DNA of 14,712 nt from Gammaproteobacteria bacterium RIFCSPLOWO2_02_FULL_56_15 (GTDB taxonomy: Bacteria; Pseudomonadota; Gammaproteobacteria; Eutrophobiales; Eutrophobiaceae), in contig MGYR01000141.1 of the NCBI GenBank assembly GCA_001801825.1, forward strand, positions 1-14,712, written 5' to 3'. Shown here in pieces: positions 7,491-13,911 of the stretch; positions within the stretch are counted from its first letter, which is position 1; every line of letters starts with the position of its first letter. The position numbers and the translations under genes were made by a program. The notes under the pieces were generated by a model. The model ran no database searches. It saw only the letters and a list, made by a program, of their open reading frames with translations, and was not told where the DNA came from.

Positions 7491-7527
7491 CAACGGGTTA
7501 TGCCGGAACCTCCGGCATAACCCGTTG
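7491..7527. terminator. Perfect 17-bp inverted repeat between convergent genes
   Basis: Arms 7491-7507 and 7511-7527 are perfectly complementary with a 3-base loop (ACC), starting 10 bases after the stop of the DUF8021-like gene. Convergent genes end on both sides, so a bidirectional transcription barrier is the natural reading. Neither side has a T-run, so it may depend on stem strength alone or mainly protect mRNA ends. Confidence 0.6.
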
Positions 7528-7546
7528 GTAATCTACGATGCTGTGG

Positions 7547-7569
7547 GGGCTTGTATTCGGACCAAGCCC
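7547..7569. terminator. Second hairpin in the same convergent gap
   Basis: GGGCTTG (7547-7553) pairs with CAAGCCC (7563-7569) around a 9-base loop, 13 bases beyond the stop codon of the small minus-strand gene. No T-tract follows in either direction. It may act with the 17-bp repeat to separate the two transcripts. Confidence 0.35.
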
Positions 7570-7581
7570 TGAATGGACAGG

Positions 7582-7764
7582 TTACTGCAGGACATCCAGC
7601 TTTTTGATCAGCGCATCGGCGAGTTGACACATGCGATTCATATCCGGTAGTGATATCGTAGCATCCGGATCCCGGATGCTTTCCTGGTAAAGGCGCAACT
7701 GTTGCCGAAGCTCATCGGCAATTTGCTTTGCCTGCTGTAATTCCGCACTAAAATCCTTACTCAT
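7582..7764 (-). CDS. Small helical protein (60 residues), unknown
   Basis: A 60-residue acidic/polar protein, not recognised. Residues 4-32 (FSAELQQAKQIADELRQQLR and onward) form a heptad-like helix compatible with a coiled coil. A Pro-containing break (DPDATISLPD) follows, then a second helix MNRMCQLADALIKKLDVLQ. No signal peptide or membrane segment is present. GGGG about 9 bases before the ATG is a weak ribosome site. It lies 170 bases downstream of gltA on the same strand, with an AT palindrome between them, and ends next to strong hairpins. A two-helix hairpin that dimerises is a reasonable inference only. The clean amphipathic pattern and placement argue for a real gene. Confidence 0.6.
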   Translation of the reverse strand: MSKDFSAELQQAKQIADELRQQLRLYQESIRDPDATISLPDMNRMCQLADALIKKLDVLQ

Positions 7765-7837
7765 ATGGAGCTACCCCAGGTTGAAAATCAGTTTCAAATA
7801 TTCTGAATCCGCCGGATATCGCAAGCGTTCATCGAAA

Positions 7838-7852
7838 TTATAATCATTATAG
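7838..7852. promoter_or_regulatory. Fur/PerR-type operator-like palindrome
   Basis: TTATAATCATTATAG is a 13-base perfect palindrome (7839-7851) and matches the Bacillus PerR-box consensus TTATAATnATTATAA at all but the last base. It also has partial similarity to the Fur 7-1-7 box. It lies about 75 bases before the small gene at 7764 and 80 bases beyond the gltA stop. Each half also reads as a -10 hexamer, so it may simply be promoter sequence. Confidence 0.4.
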
Positions 7853-7934
7853 TGCTGCCTTGAACAGCAGGCGGTAGATTCCGCGACCAGTAACCACCAC
7901 GCAGCGATCGCAGGTGTGAATCCTACCTGTAAAA

Positions 7935-9224
7935 CTAACGGTTTTCACGAGGAACATAGGGATTGATCCCAAGTCCGGTATAGATCTGCCTGGGCCGCGA
8001 TATCTTTTTATCGGGGTCTTCCATCATTTCCTTCCATTGCGCAATCCAGCCAGGCAGGCGTCCGAGTGCGAACATTACGGTGAACATGTTGGTTGGGATA
8101 CCGAGGGCTCGGTAAATAATGCCACTGTAGAAATCGACATTGGGATACAGTTTTCTCTCGATGAAATAATCATCAGCCAGAGCGTGTGCTTCCAGTTGTT
8201 TGGCCAGATCCAGCAGCACATCAGGTTTGCCGGACTTATTTAGTACCCGGTCACAGGCCTTCTTGATGATCGTGGCCCGGGGGTCGAAATTCTTGTACAC
8301 GCGGTGCCCGAATCCCATCAATCGAACCCCGGAATTCCGGTCCTTGACCCGCGCAATGAATTTATCGACATCGCCGCCATCTGCGTGGATTTTCTCCAGC
8401 ATTTCGATGACCTGCTGGTTGGCCCCCCCATGCAGTGGGCCCCACAGGGCCAGGATCCCTGCAGCAACCGAGGCATAGAGATTGGCATCGCTGCTGCCGA
8501 CCTGCCTGACCGTGGCGGTGCTGCAATTCTGTTCGTGATCCGCATGCAGGATCAGCAGCAGATTCATGATGTCCACCAATTCCTGATCTATTTCATACTC
8601 TTCCGTGGGCAGAGCAAACATCATTTTCAGGAAATTGGCGCAGTAGGATAGTTTATCAGTAGGGTAGATGATGGGTTGTCCGATGGATTTCTTGTAGGAG
8701 AAGGCAGCGATGGTCCTGACCTTGGAAATCAGGCGGGTTGCATTCAGATCCAGCATCTCCAGGTTTGCTTCGCCGGTACCGTCCGTATAGTAGGCGGAGA
8801 GGGATGTCACCATGGCGGAAAGAATCGCCATGGGATGGGCGGTGTGGGAGAAATTTTCAAAAAAAATCCGCATATCCTCGTGAATCAGGGCATGCGTGGT
8901 CAAGTTCGTGGAAAATCCCGAGAGTTCATTCTTGTCCGGCAGGTGACCGTAGATCAGGAGATAGCAGACTTCCACGAAAGTAGCTTTTCCCGCCAGTTGC
9001 TCGATGGGTATACCCCGGTATCGCAGTATCCCTCTCTCACCGTCGAGGAAAGTGATGTTGCTGCGACAGGCGCCGGTGTTGATTAATCCCGGATCCATGG
9101 TGATGTACCCGGTACTGGATCGAAGTTTGCCGATATCGATGGCTTTTTCACCTTCGGATCCGGTCACGACCGGCAGTTCCAGTGTCTGTCCATCGGGTAA
9201 AATCAATTTAGCTGTATCAGCCAT
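7935..9224 (-). CDS. gltA: Citrate synthase, type II
   Basis: Catalyses oxaloacetate + acetyl-CoA + water to citrate + CoA, the entry step of the TCA cycle, in the cytosol. At 429 residues it matches the NADH-regulated hexameric type of Gram-negative bacteria (E. coli 427). Catalytic residues are visible in their motifs: His265 in GPLHGGAN, His307 in GFGHRVYK and Asp364 in YPNVDFYSG; HADHEQNCST (227-236) and the C-terminal PRQIYTG are also characteristic. The N-terminal beta domain (about 1-50, LILPDGQTLELPVV) is specific to type II enzymes and is tied to allosteric NADH inhibition. AAGGAGT lies 8 bases before the ATG. It follows the unknown paralog pair with a 76-base gap on the same strand, so partial read-through is possible. 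No clear own promoter was found. Confidence 0.98.
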   Translation of the reverse strand: MADTAKLILPDGQTLELPVVTGSEGEKAIDIGKLRSSTGYITMDPGLINTGACRSNITFLDGERGILRYRGIPIEQLAGKATFVEVCYLLIYGHLPDKNELSGFSTNLTTHALIHEDMRIFFENFSHTAHPMAILSAMVTSLSAYYTDGTGEANLEMLDLNATRLISKVRTIAAFSYKKSIGQPIIYPTDKLSYCANFLKMMFALPTEEYEIDQELVDIMNLLLILHADHEQNCSTATVRQVGSSDANLYASVAAGILALWGPLHGGANQQVIEMLEKIHADGGDVDKFIARVKDRNSGVRLMGFGHRVYKNFDPRATIIKKACDRVLNKSGKPDVLLDLAKQLEAHALADDYFIERKLYPNVDFYSGIIYRALGIPTNMFTVMFALGRLPGWIAQWKEMMEDPDKKISRPRQIYTGLGINPYVPRENR

Positions 9225-9300
9225 GATGGTGACTCCTTAGCTTCAATTGCGAGTTGTTAGGCATAGTACGAATCGGAAAACCGGCGATCTTTCGGATATT

Positions 9301-10014
9301 TTAGAGATAGCCTTCGAGCATATCGCGCTCCTCGGGGCTGATCAGCTTGTTCTGCAGTCGATTGGTAATCATGGCAGGTGTGATATGGTCATGCTCAATA
9401 AGGTCTTTTTTCTCCTCAGGGACCAGGCTGTCCATAAAGAATAGGTTGCTGGGTGGTAGAAACTTAGCCTCAATGATTACCTGTACCTCGTTGGCGATTA
9501 CCCTGAATCTGCCGATATCCTTGCTGATTCTTGCCTCTGCGAAGGTTTTATCGACAATGCCGGCGCCGTATATCGAGTGAACCTCCATACGATAGCTGAT
9601 GATGTGTGCGGGGTCCCCGTTTCTGTCGATATCTTCCTCGATGTGTTGAAGTCGTGGATGCAGCATCTCTCGGAGCGATTCCAGGATCTGCTGGTCTTCC
9701 AGGCGTTCAGAAAAGATATCCAGGATATTATCGATAGGGAGCTGGTTGTATGTATCGGTTCTAAAGAGTTCGTTACGGCGGTACGAGAGTAGCTTGTAGG
9801 ATCGGAAACCCAGTGTGGAAAAGATGTCGGACAAATCCCGTATATGCCTGTTGAAGCCCAAGGCACACACCAATTGTGAATGATTCATGCCCAGTTGTGT
9901 GGCTACCTTGTTGATCCGGAGAATAAAATCATCAGCGGTATCGGTGTTGATCTTATAGAACAGTCTTACCAGATCATCATCGGATGCGGTCAGCAGTTCA
10001 GTGAAGGTTATCAT
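9301..10014 (-). CDS. Unknown protein, second member of a tandem paralog pair
   Basis: A 237-residue, probably cytosolic protein that I do not recognise. It has no signal peptide or membrane segment and is likely mostly helical. It is clearly homologous to the neighbouring upstream gene: by hand alignment 30 of 83 residues are identical from QLVCALGFN to IEEDI. Shared motifs in order are CALGFN (50-55), LGF-S, RNELFRTDTY, N-L-IF, RL--IE--I, a Y--E/EM--IY-GI-D--FAE-R stretch, FR---NEV--IIE-K--P, FF-D, and a tail with two short xPEE(K/R)xxL units (LVPEEKKDL, LISPEERDML). It starts 17 bases after its paralog's stop, so the two are almost certainly one operon. GCAGG lies about 8 bases before the ATG. 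Function cannot be inferred. Confidence 0.88.
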   Translation of the reverse strand: MITFTELLTASDDDLVRLFYKINTDTADDFILRINKVATQLGMNHSQLVCALGFNRHIRDLSDIFSTLGFRSYKLLSYRRNELFRTDTYNQLPIDNILDIFSERLEDQQILESLREMLHPRLQHIEEDIDRNGDPAHIISYRMEVHSIYGAGIVDKTFAEARISKDIGRFRVIANEVQVIIEAKFLPPSNLFFMDSLVPEEKKDLIEHDHITPAMITNRLQNKLISPEERDMLEGYL

Positions 10015-10031
10015 GTGCCTGCCTGCGTGAC

Positions 10032-10757
10032 TTATATCCGGGTTTGCCTGAGATAATCATACAGGATCTGCTTCTCCTCCTGGGATATATTTTCATCCTC
10101 AAGCCTGGTCTGGATTAGATCCCTCGGCATCAGCCCCTTACTGAGTATCTTGTGTTTTTCCTGGGGCAGTATGGTGTCACGGAAGAAAATATCGCCAGCA
10201 GGGATAAGTTTGCTTTCAATGATAATGCAAACCTCATTTAGCAGTGCCCGAAATCCGCTGTCCTGAGTGTTCAGGCGTTCTTCTGCGAATTCTATATCGG
10301 CGATACCATCATTGTACACGGCGCGCATCTCCGCCTTGTATTTCTCGATAATAAGCGAATTCACAGTTGCCTCGATCTGACGTTCAATATTAATGAGTCT
10401 ACGCTTGAGCAGATACTGCATGACCTGCAGGTTTTCCGGATGTTCCCTTACTGTACCAAAGATAGTGAGAACATTTTCCAGAGTGACATACTTGTAGATG
10501 TCCGTGGTGAAGATATCGTTACGTTGTTTGACCAACTCTTCAAAGCTTTCGAAGCCGAGCAGCGGACAAATTTCCGGCATACGAGAGGCATTGGAGTTGA
10601 AGCCAACCGCACATATTATCTGTGCTTTTCTGGTTTGCATTTCTCGTGCGACGATGTCCAGACGTTGTTCCAAAGGCGCCTTGAGTTTCCCGAACTCATG
10701 GAAGATCTGCAGCAGCTCTTCTTCTTTAGCATGCAGGATCAGATTGAATTTTGACAT
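10032..10757 (-). CDS. Unknown protein, first member of a tandem paralog pair
   Basis: A 241-residue, probably cytosolic and largely helical protein of a family I do not recognise; it is the promoter-proximal copy of the pair. Features shared with its paralog are CAVGFN, LGFESFEEL, RNDIFTTDIY, NVLTIF, RRLINIERQI, EMRAVYNDGIAD, FAEERL, FRALLNEVCIIIESKLIP and FFRDTILPQEK. The C-terminus shows an internal repeat, LPQEKHKIL then ISQEEKQIL, about 25 residues apart. The conserved charged and aromatic positions look like a fold core rather than an obvious enzyme site. GGAAG lies about 11 bases before the ATG. The Sel1/SPOR gene ends 72 bases upstream on the same strand, and gltA follows the pair, so it might be transcribed with either. 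Confidence 0.88.
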   Translation of the reverse strand: MSKFNLILHAKEEELLQIFHEFGKLKAPLEQRLDIVAREMQTRKAQIICAVGFNSNASRMPEICPLLGFESFEELVKQRNDIFTTDIYKYVTLENVLTIFGTVREHPENLQVMQYLLKRRLINIERQIEATVNSLIIEKYKAEMRAVYNDGIADIEFAEERLNTQDSGFRALLNEVCIIIESKLIPAGDIFFRDTILPQEKHKILSKGLMPRDLIQTRLEDENISQEEKQILYDYLRQTRI

Positions 10758-10829
10758 TGAAACCGCTTCCGGAATCTGTTTGTAGTTTACTGTATTTATG
10801 GATGCCCGGTCTTAACATTCCTGTCGCTG

Positions 10830-11969
10830 TTAAGGCTGGTCAACCATGCTGTGCAATACTCTGAAATTCCTGGCCCATGGTTTGATACCGCGCAGTGATG
10901 TGGGCAATTCATTGGCTGCCTGCAAGGCGCTGTCATAGCTATTATAGACACCGTAGAGGGCATTATAATGGGTTACGCCATTGACCATCACGCGGATATA
11001 CGCGGATTCCGCTTCTATGCCGGCAACTCGGATAAAGTCGATGATATCCTGTTCCTTGAGGACACTCACCAGTTGCAAGGTATAGTATTCAGGCGGTTGT
11101 TGCAGAACCCAGTCTTCCTGTCGGATGAAGTGGGTCCTGATATCCTCCACAGTGTACGTCTCTGATGATTCCACAGCTTTCTGCCCAAGGGACATGGTGT
11201 CCGTGGATGTATCCAGTCCGGCGAGTTTGGATTTGGCTTCTGCCAGGTCCTGGGCGGCCGCACGCTCGAACCAGGTACGTGCGGTTTCCATATCCTTTGT
11301 GACCCCATAGCCGTTTTCAAAAAAAACGCCGAGGTTGAACTGAGCCTGAGCCAGACCGTGTTTTGCTGATTTTTCCAGCCATTTACGGGCTTCCGTGTAG
11401 TCTTTAGTCACTCCCTCACCGAAGGAGTACATAACCGCCAGACTGTACTGGGCGTAACTATTCTCCTGCTCTGCCGCACTCCGGAACAAGTCTGCTGCCC
11501 GTATGAAATCAGGTTCGGTCACCAGTCCCCGGTAGTACATGAGTCCCAGGTTGAACTGGGCGTCTGAATGTCCGCCGCTGGCGGCGAGTTCCCACCATTC
11601 GAGCGCCTCATGGTAGTTCTGCTCGGTTCCTATACCCCTGAAGTAGCGATCCCCGACCTTGTATTGCACGGCAGGTTCACCCTGGATTGCGGCGCGCAGG
11701 TACCAGTCCAGCGCCTGGACCTCGTCCTGAGGGACGCCCTGGCCATAGTCGTACATTATCCCCAGAATGGTCTGGGCATCCGCGTTACCCTGCCCGGCCA
11801 GCGGTAGCAGGATCCCATAGGCACGGTCATATTCGCCCCGTACATAGGCGCCCCTGCCTTCTTCATAAGATTGGCCGAAGGCGGTTCCAGTAGCTGCCAG
11901 AACCATGCCGATAAGCACTGTAATGGCTCCGCAAAGCTGCCGCAGATAATTGAAATCTCTCACAATCAT
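10830..11969 (-). CDS. Exported Sel1-repeat protein with C-terminal SPOR domain
   Basis: A 379-residue envelope protein. Residues 1-33 are a signal peptide (CGAITVLIGMVLAATGTAFG). Five Sel1-type TPR-like repeats cover about 63-250 (for example ADAQTILGIMYDYGQGVPQD and AQAQFNLGVFFENGYGVTKD), preceded by one degenerate unit (AYVRGEYDRAYGILLPLAGQ). Such solenoids bind other proteins. After a linker, about 293-372 form a SPOR-type domain: WVLQQPPEYYTLQL, then YNALYGVYNSYDSALQAANELP and a KPWARNF end, resembling the C-terminus of the septal protein DamX. SPOR domains bind stem-denuded peptidoglycan at division sites, so a septal location is inferred. ATG 11969 gives a proper signal peptide and has GGAA upstream; the in-frame ATG at 12050 would lie upstream of the likely promoter. 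Confidence 0.9.
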   Translation of the reverse strand: MIVRDFNYLRQLCGAITVLIGMVLAATGTAFGQSYEEGRGAYVRGEYDRAYGILLPLAGQGNADAQTILGIMYDYGQGVPQDEVQALDWYLRAAIQGEPAVQYKVGDRYFRGIGTEQNYHEALEWWELAASGGHSDAQFNLGLMYYRGLVTEPDFIRAADLFRSAAEQENSYAQYSLAVMYSFGEGVTKDYTEARKWLEKSAKHGLAQAQFNLGVFFENGYGVTKDMETARTWFERAAAQDLAEAKSKLAGLDTSTDTMSLGQKAVESSETYTVEDIRTHFIRQEDWVLQQPPEYYTLQLVSVLKEQDIIDFIRVAGIEAESAYIRVMVNGVTHYNALYGVYNSYDSALQAANELPTSLRGIKPWARNFRVLHSMVDQP

Positions 11970-11999
11970 CAGGTTTCCGATAGATTCACTTCTAAGAAT

Positions 12000-12005
12000 A
12001 TTATA
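12000..12005 (-). promoter_or_regulatory. Probable -10 box of the Sel1/SPOR gene
   Basis: Read on the minus strand, 12005-12000 is a perfect TATAAT, placing the transcript start near 11993 and giving a leader of about 24 bases before ATG 11969. The -35 region at 17 bases is poor (ACCTTA), so an activator may be needed. It supports the downstream start of the gene. Confidence 0.4.
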
Positions 12006-12036
12006 TCCCTGAACCGCAGAGCTAAGGTAATAAAAC

Positions 12037-12051
12037 GGTGTCACTGACACC
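12037..12051 (-). terminator. Perfect 15-bp palindrome: nadC terminator or operator
   Basis: GGTGTCA-C-TGACACC is perfectly symmetric. As minus-strand RNA it can form a 6-bp stem with an AGT loop followed by GTTTTATT, which suits an intrinsic terminator 127 bases after the nadC stop. Equally, its 7-1-7 geometry, about 30 bases upstream of the Sel1/SPOR -10 box, suits a repressor or activator site. Confidence 0.45.
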
Positions 12052-12177
12052 CGGCTATTAGAGAGGAAATTCGATCTAAGCGGGCGCGCACACGCTAAGC
12101 TTCGGTCTGCGTACCGGAAACAGGGTGGAAAATAGGGGCCTGAGGTAGGGCACTGTAGCGGATTACTGCTCAGTTAT

Positions 12178-13020
12178 TTAGGAGCCGTTCTTCACTATCC
12201 GCATGGTAAAGTCGATGGCATGGACATTTTTGGTCAGGGCTCCGACGGAGATGAAATCGACACCTGTGGCTCCCAGGGACTGGAGAAGATCGGCTTCAAT
12301 ACCACCGGATACTTCCAGCTGCGCTCTGCCATCGGTCAGGCGCACGGCTGCTGCAATCCCTTCCAGGGAGAAATTATCCAGCATGATGCGATCCGCCCCG
12401 GCTGCCAGCGCCAGTTGCAGCTGATCCAGGTCTTCAACTTCCACCTCGACATGATCATGCAGTGACCTGGCCAGGCGAATCGCCTGGGTGATGCTGCCGG
12501 CAGCCTCGACGTGATTTTCCTTGATCAATATGGCGTCAAAGAGGCCCATGCGATGATTACAACCGCCGCCGCAAGTCACGGCATACTTCTGTGCGCTGCG
12601 CAGACCCGGGATGGTTTTTCGCGTATCCAGGAGACGGGTCTGCGTCCCTTGCAGCAAGCCTGCATAACGTCGGGTGGTGGTGGCTGTGCCAGACAATAGT
12701 TGTAGAAAATTCAGGGCGGTCCGTTCCCCACTGAGCAAGCTCCTTGCGGTTCCCTTGAGCCTGCAGACCGGATGATCCGGCACAAGAGTGTCACCGTCCG
12801 ATTGATGCCAGGCAATTGCCACTGTTGGATCGATCTGTTTGAACACCTCATCAAACCAGGCGGTCCCGCAAAGCACGGCTGCTTCGCGACTGATAACCGT
12901 TGCGCACGCTGTTTGATCCTCCGGTATCAGGCTAGCTGTGATATCCCCGCCACCCAGATCTTCCTTTATGGCGCTACCTACAGTGATAGCGATGTCATCT
13001 GGTAATTTTATGTCCTTCAT
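12178..13020 (-). CDS. nadC: Nicotinate-nucleotide pyrophosphorylase (quinolinate phosphoribosyltransferase)
   Basis: Converts quinolinate and PRPP to nicotinate mononucleotide, CO2 and pyrophosphate in de novo NAD synthesis. The 280-residue length is normal. Visible family motifs are EDLGGGDITA (20-29), SGERTALNFLQLLSGTAT (97-114, with the substrate-binding Arg), LLDTRKTIPGLR (130-141), CGGGCNHRMGLFDAILIKENH (150-170), MLDN (213-216) and EVSGGI. All key Arg, His and Lys positions are present, so the enzyme should be active. I chose ATG 13020; a GTG 10 codons upstream is in frame but adds residues not typical of the family. It is divergent from ampD across a 263-base gap, the same arrangement as in E. 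coli and Pseudomonas. Confidence 0.97.
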   Translation of the reverse strand: MKDIKLPDDIAITVGSAIKEDLGGGDITASLIPEDQTACATVISREAAVLCGTAWFDEVFKQIDPTVAIAWHQSDGDTLVPDHPVCRLKGTARSLLSGERTALNFLQLLSGTATTTRRYAGLLQGTQTRLLDTRKTIPGLRSAQKYAVTCGGGCNHRMGLFDAILIKENHVEAAGSITQAIRLARSLHDHVEVEVEDLDQLQLALAAGADRIMLDNFSLEGIAAAVRLTDGRAQLEVSGGIEADLLQSLGATGVDFISVGALTKNVHAIDFTMRIVKNGS

Positions 13021-13283
13021 GGTCACTACTCTTGTGCTATTGCATACCACTCATTAGTATTACCCGGCTAGGAGAAAAATTACCTGGAGGAGGGTGATGA
13101 GGAGGCTATCGATGTTCTCCGGTAATCCTGTCAGGTACTGTATGCTACTGTTGGATTTAAGATCCCGTGACAGTGTACACGAATGAGACGTAGATGCTTC
13201 TTAATCTTCCTGGCGCTGACAGGGAATCATTTATGGTAAGGTAACATCCAGCGGCCAAATCTGTAATACTACGCATCTATATT

Positions 13284-13841
13284 ATGTCACTCTACCTGGA
13301 CCCGGAGACCGGGTTACTGGACCCGGTACGGTACCTGCCTTCGCCCAACTGCGATGCCCGTCCGCAAGGCGCTGGTATTGATCTGGTGGTAATACACGGG
13401 ATCAGTTTACCTCCCGGCTGTTACGGCGGGGATTATATCGACAGGTTGTTTACCAATTGCCTGGAGGCGGGTGCGCATCCGTATTTTTCCGGCATCTGTC
13501 AGTTACGGGTTTCTTCACACCTGTTTATCAGCAGGCGCGGAGATCTCACGCAATATGTCCCCCTGACCATGCGCGCCTGGCATGCGGGTGAATCCGAGTT
13601 CCAGGGTCGGCGTATGTGCAACGATTTCTCCATCGGAATCGAGCTGGAAGGTTCTGATGATGACCCATATCAAAATTGCCAGTATGATTGTGTTGCCGGT
13701 GTGATCAAAAAGATCATGAATTGCTGGCCGGCGATACGCCGGGAGCGGGTCGTAGGACATGCTGATATCGCTCAGGGACGTAAGACCGATCCCGGACCAG
13801 CGTTTGACTGGCAGCACTTGTATAAATTGTTGGAAGAATAG
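13284..13841 (+). CDS. ampD: 1,6-anhydro-N-acetylmuramyl-L-alanine amidase AmpD
   Basis: Cytosolic zinc amidase that cleaves the peptide from anhydro-muropeptides imported by AmpG. This recycles cell-wall fragments and, where ampC/ampR exist, keeps beta-lactamase expression low. At 185 residues it matches the family. Zinc ligands can be placed at His38 (VVIHGIS), His159 (VVGHADIA) and Asp169, with Glu120 (SIGIELEG) and Lys167 (GRKTDPGPAFDW) as catalytic residues. The conserved SSHLFISRRGDLTQYV and MRAWHAGES segments are also present. The ATG at 13284 fits the family N-terminus but has no recognisable Shine-Dalgarno sequence. ampE follows after 70 bases containing a hairpin. No ampC or ampR is in the window. 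Confidence 0.97.
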   Translation: MSLYLDPETGLLDPVRYLPSPNCDARPQGAGIDLVVIHGISLPPGCYGGDYIDRLFTNCLEAGAHPYFSGICQLRVSSHLFISRRGDLTQYVPLTMRAWHAGESEFQGRRMCNDFSIGIELEGSDDDPYQNCQYDCVAGVIKKIMNCWPAIRRERVVGHADIAQGRKTDPGPAFDWQHLYKLLEE

Positions 13842-13879
13842 CCCGTATGAAGGCGGATCAAAGCTGCAAGGCACGGAGA

Positions 13880-13897
13880 GGTGTCCATCAGGACACC
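13880..13897 (+). promoter_or_regulatory. Hairpin just upstream of the ampE ribosome site
   Basis: GGTGTCC (13880-13886) pairs perfectly with GGACACC (13891-13897) around loop ATCA, ending three bases before the ampE ribosome site AGGGGG (13901-13906). It could modulate ampE translation or stabilise the upstream ampD message. There is no T-run, so it is unlikely to be a full terminator. Confidence 0.45.
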
Positions 13898-13911
13898 AAC
13901 AGGGGGTTTGT

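Noticed and set aside
7911..7929. CAGGT/ACCTG hairpin just after the gltA stop as terminator
   Set aside because: The stem is only 5 bp with a 9-base loop and no T-run, too weak to call.
13079..13126. ATTACC(T)GGAG ... CTCCGGTAAT inverted repeat in the nadC-ampD gap
   Set aside because: The arms need a bulge and the loop is long; it could be a weak structure but there is no supporting context.
13216..13247. CTGACA as -35 box for ampD
   Set aside because: No acceptable -10 hexamer at 16-18 bases; the best candidate (TAACAT) is 20 bases away.
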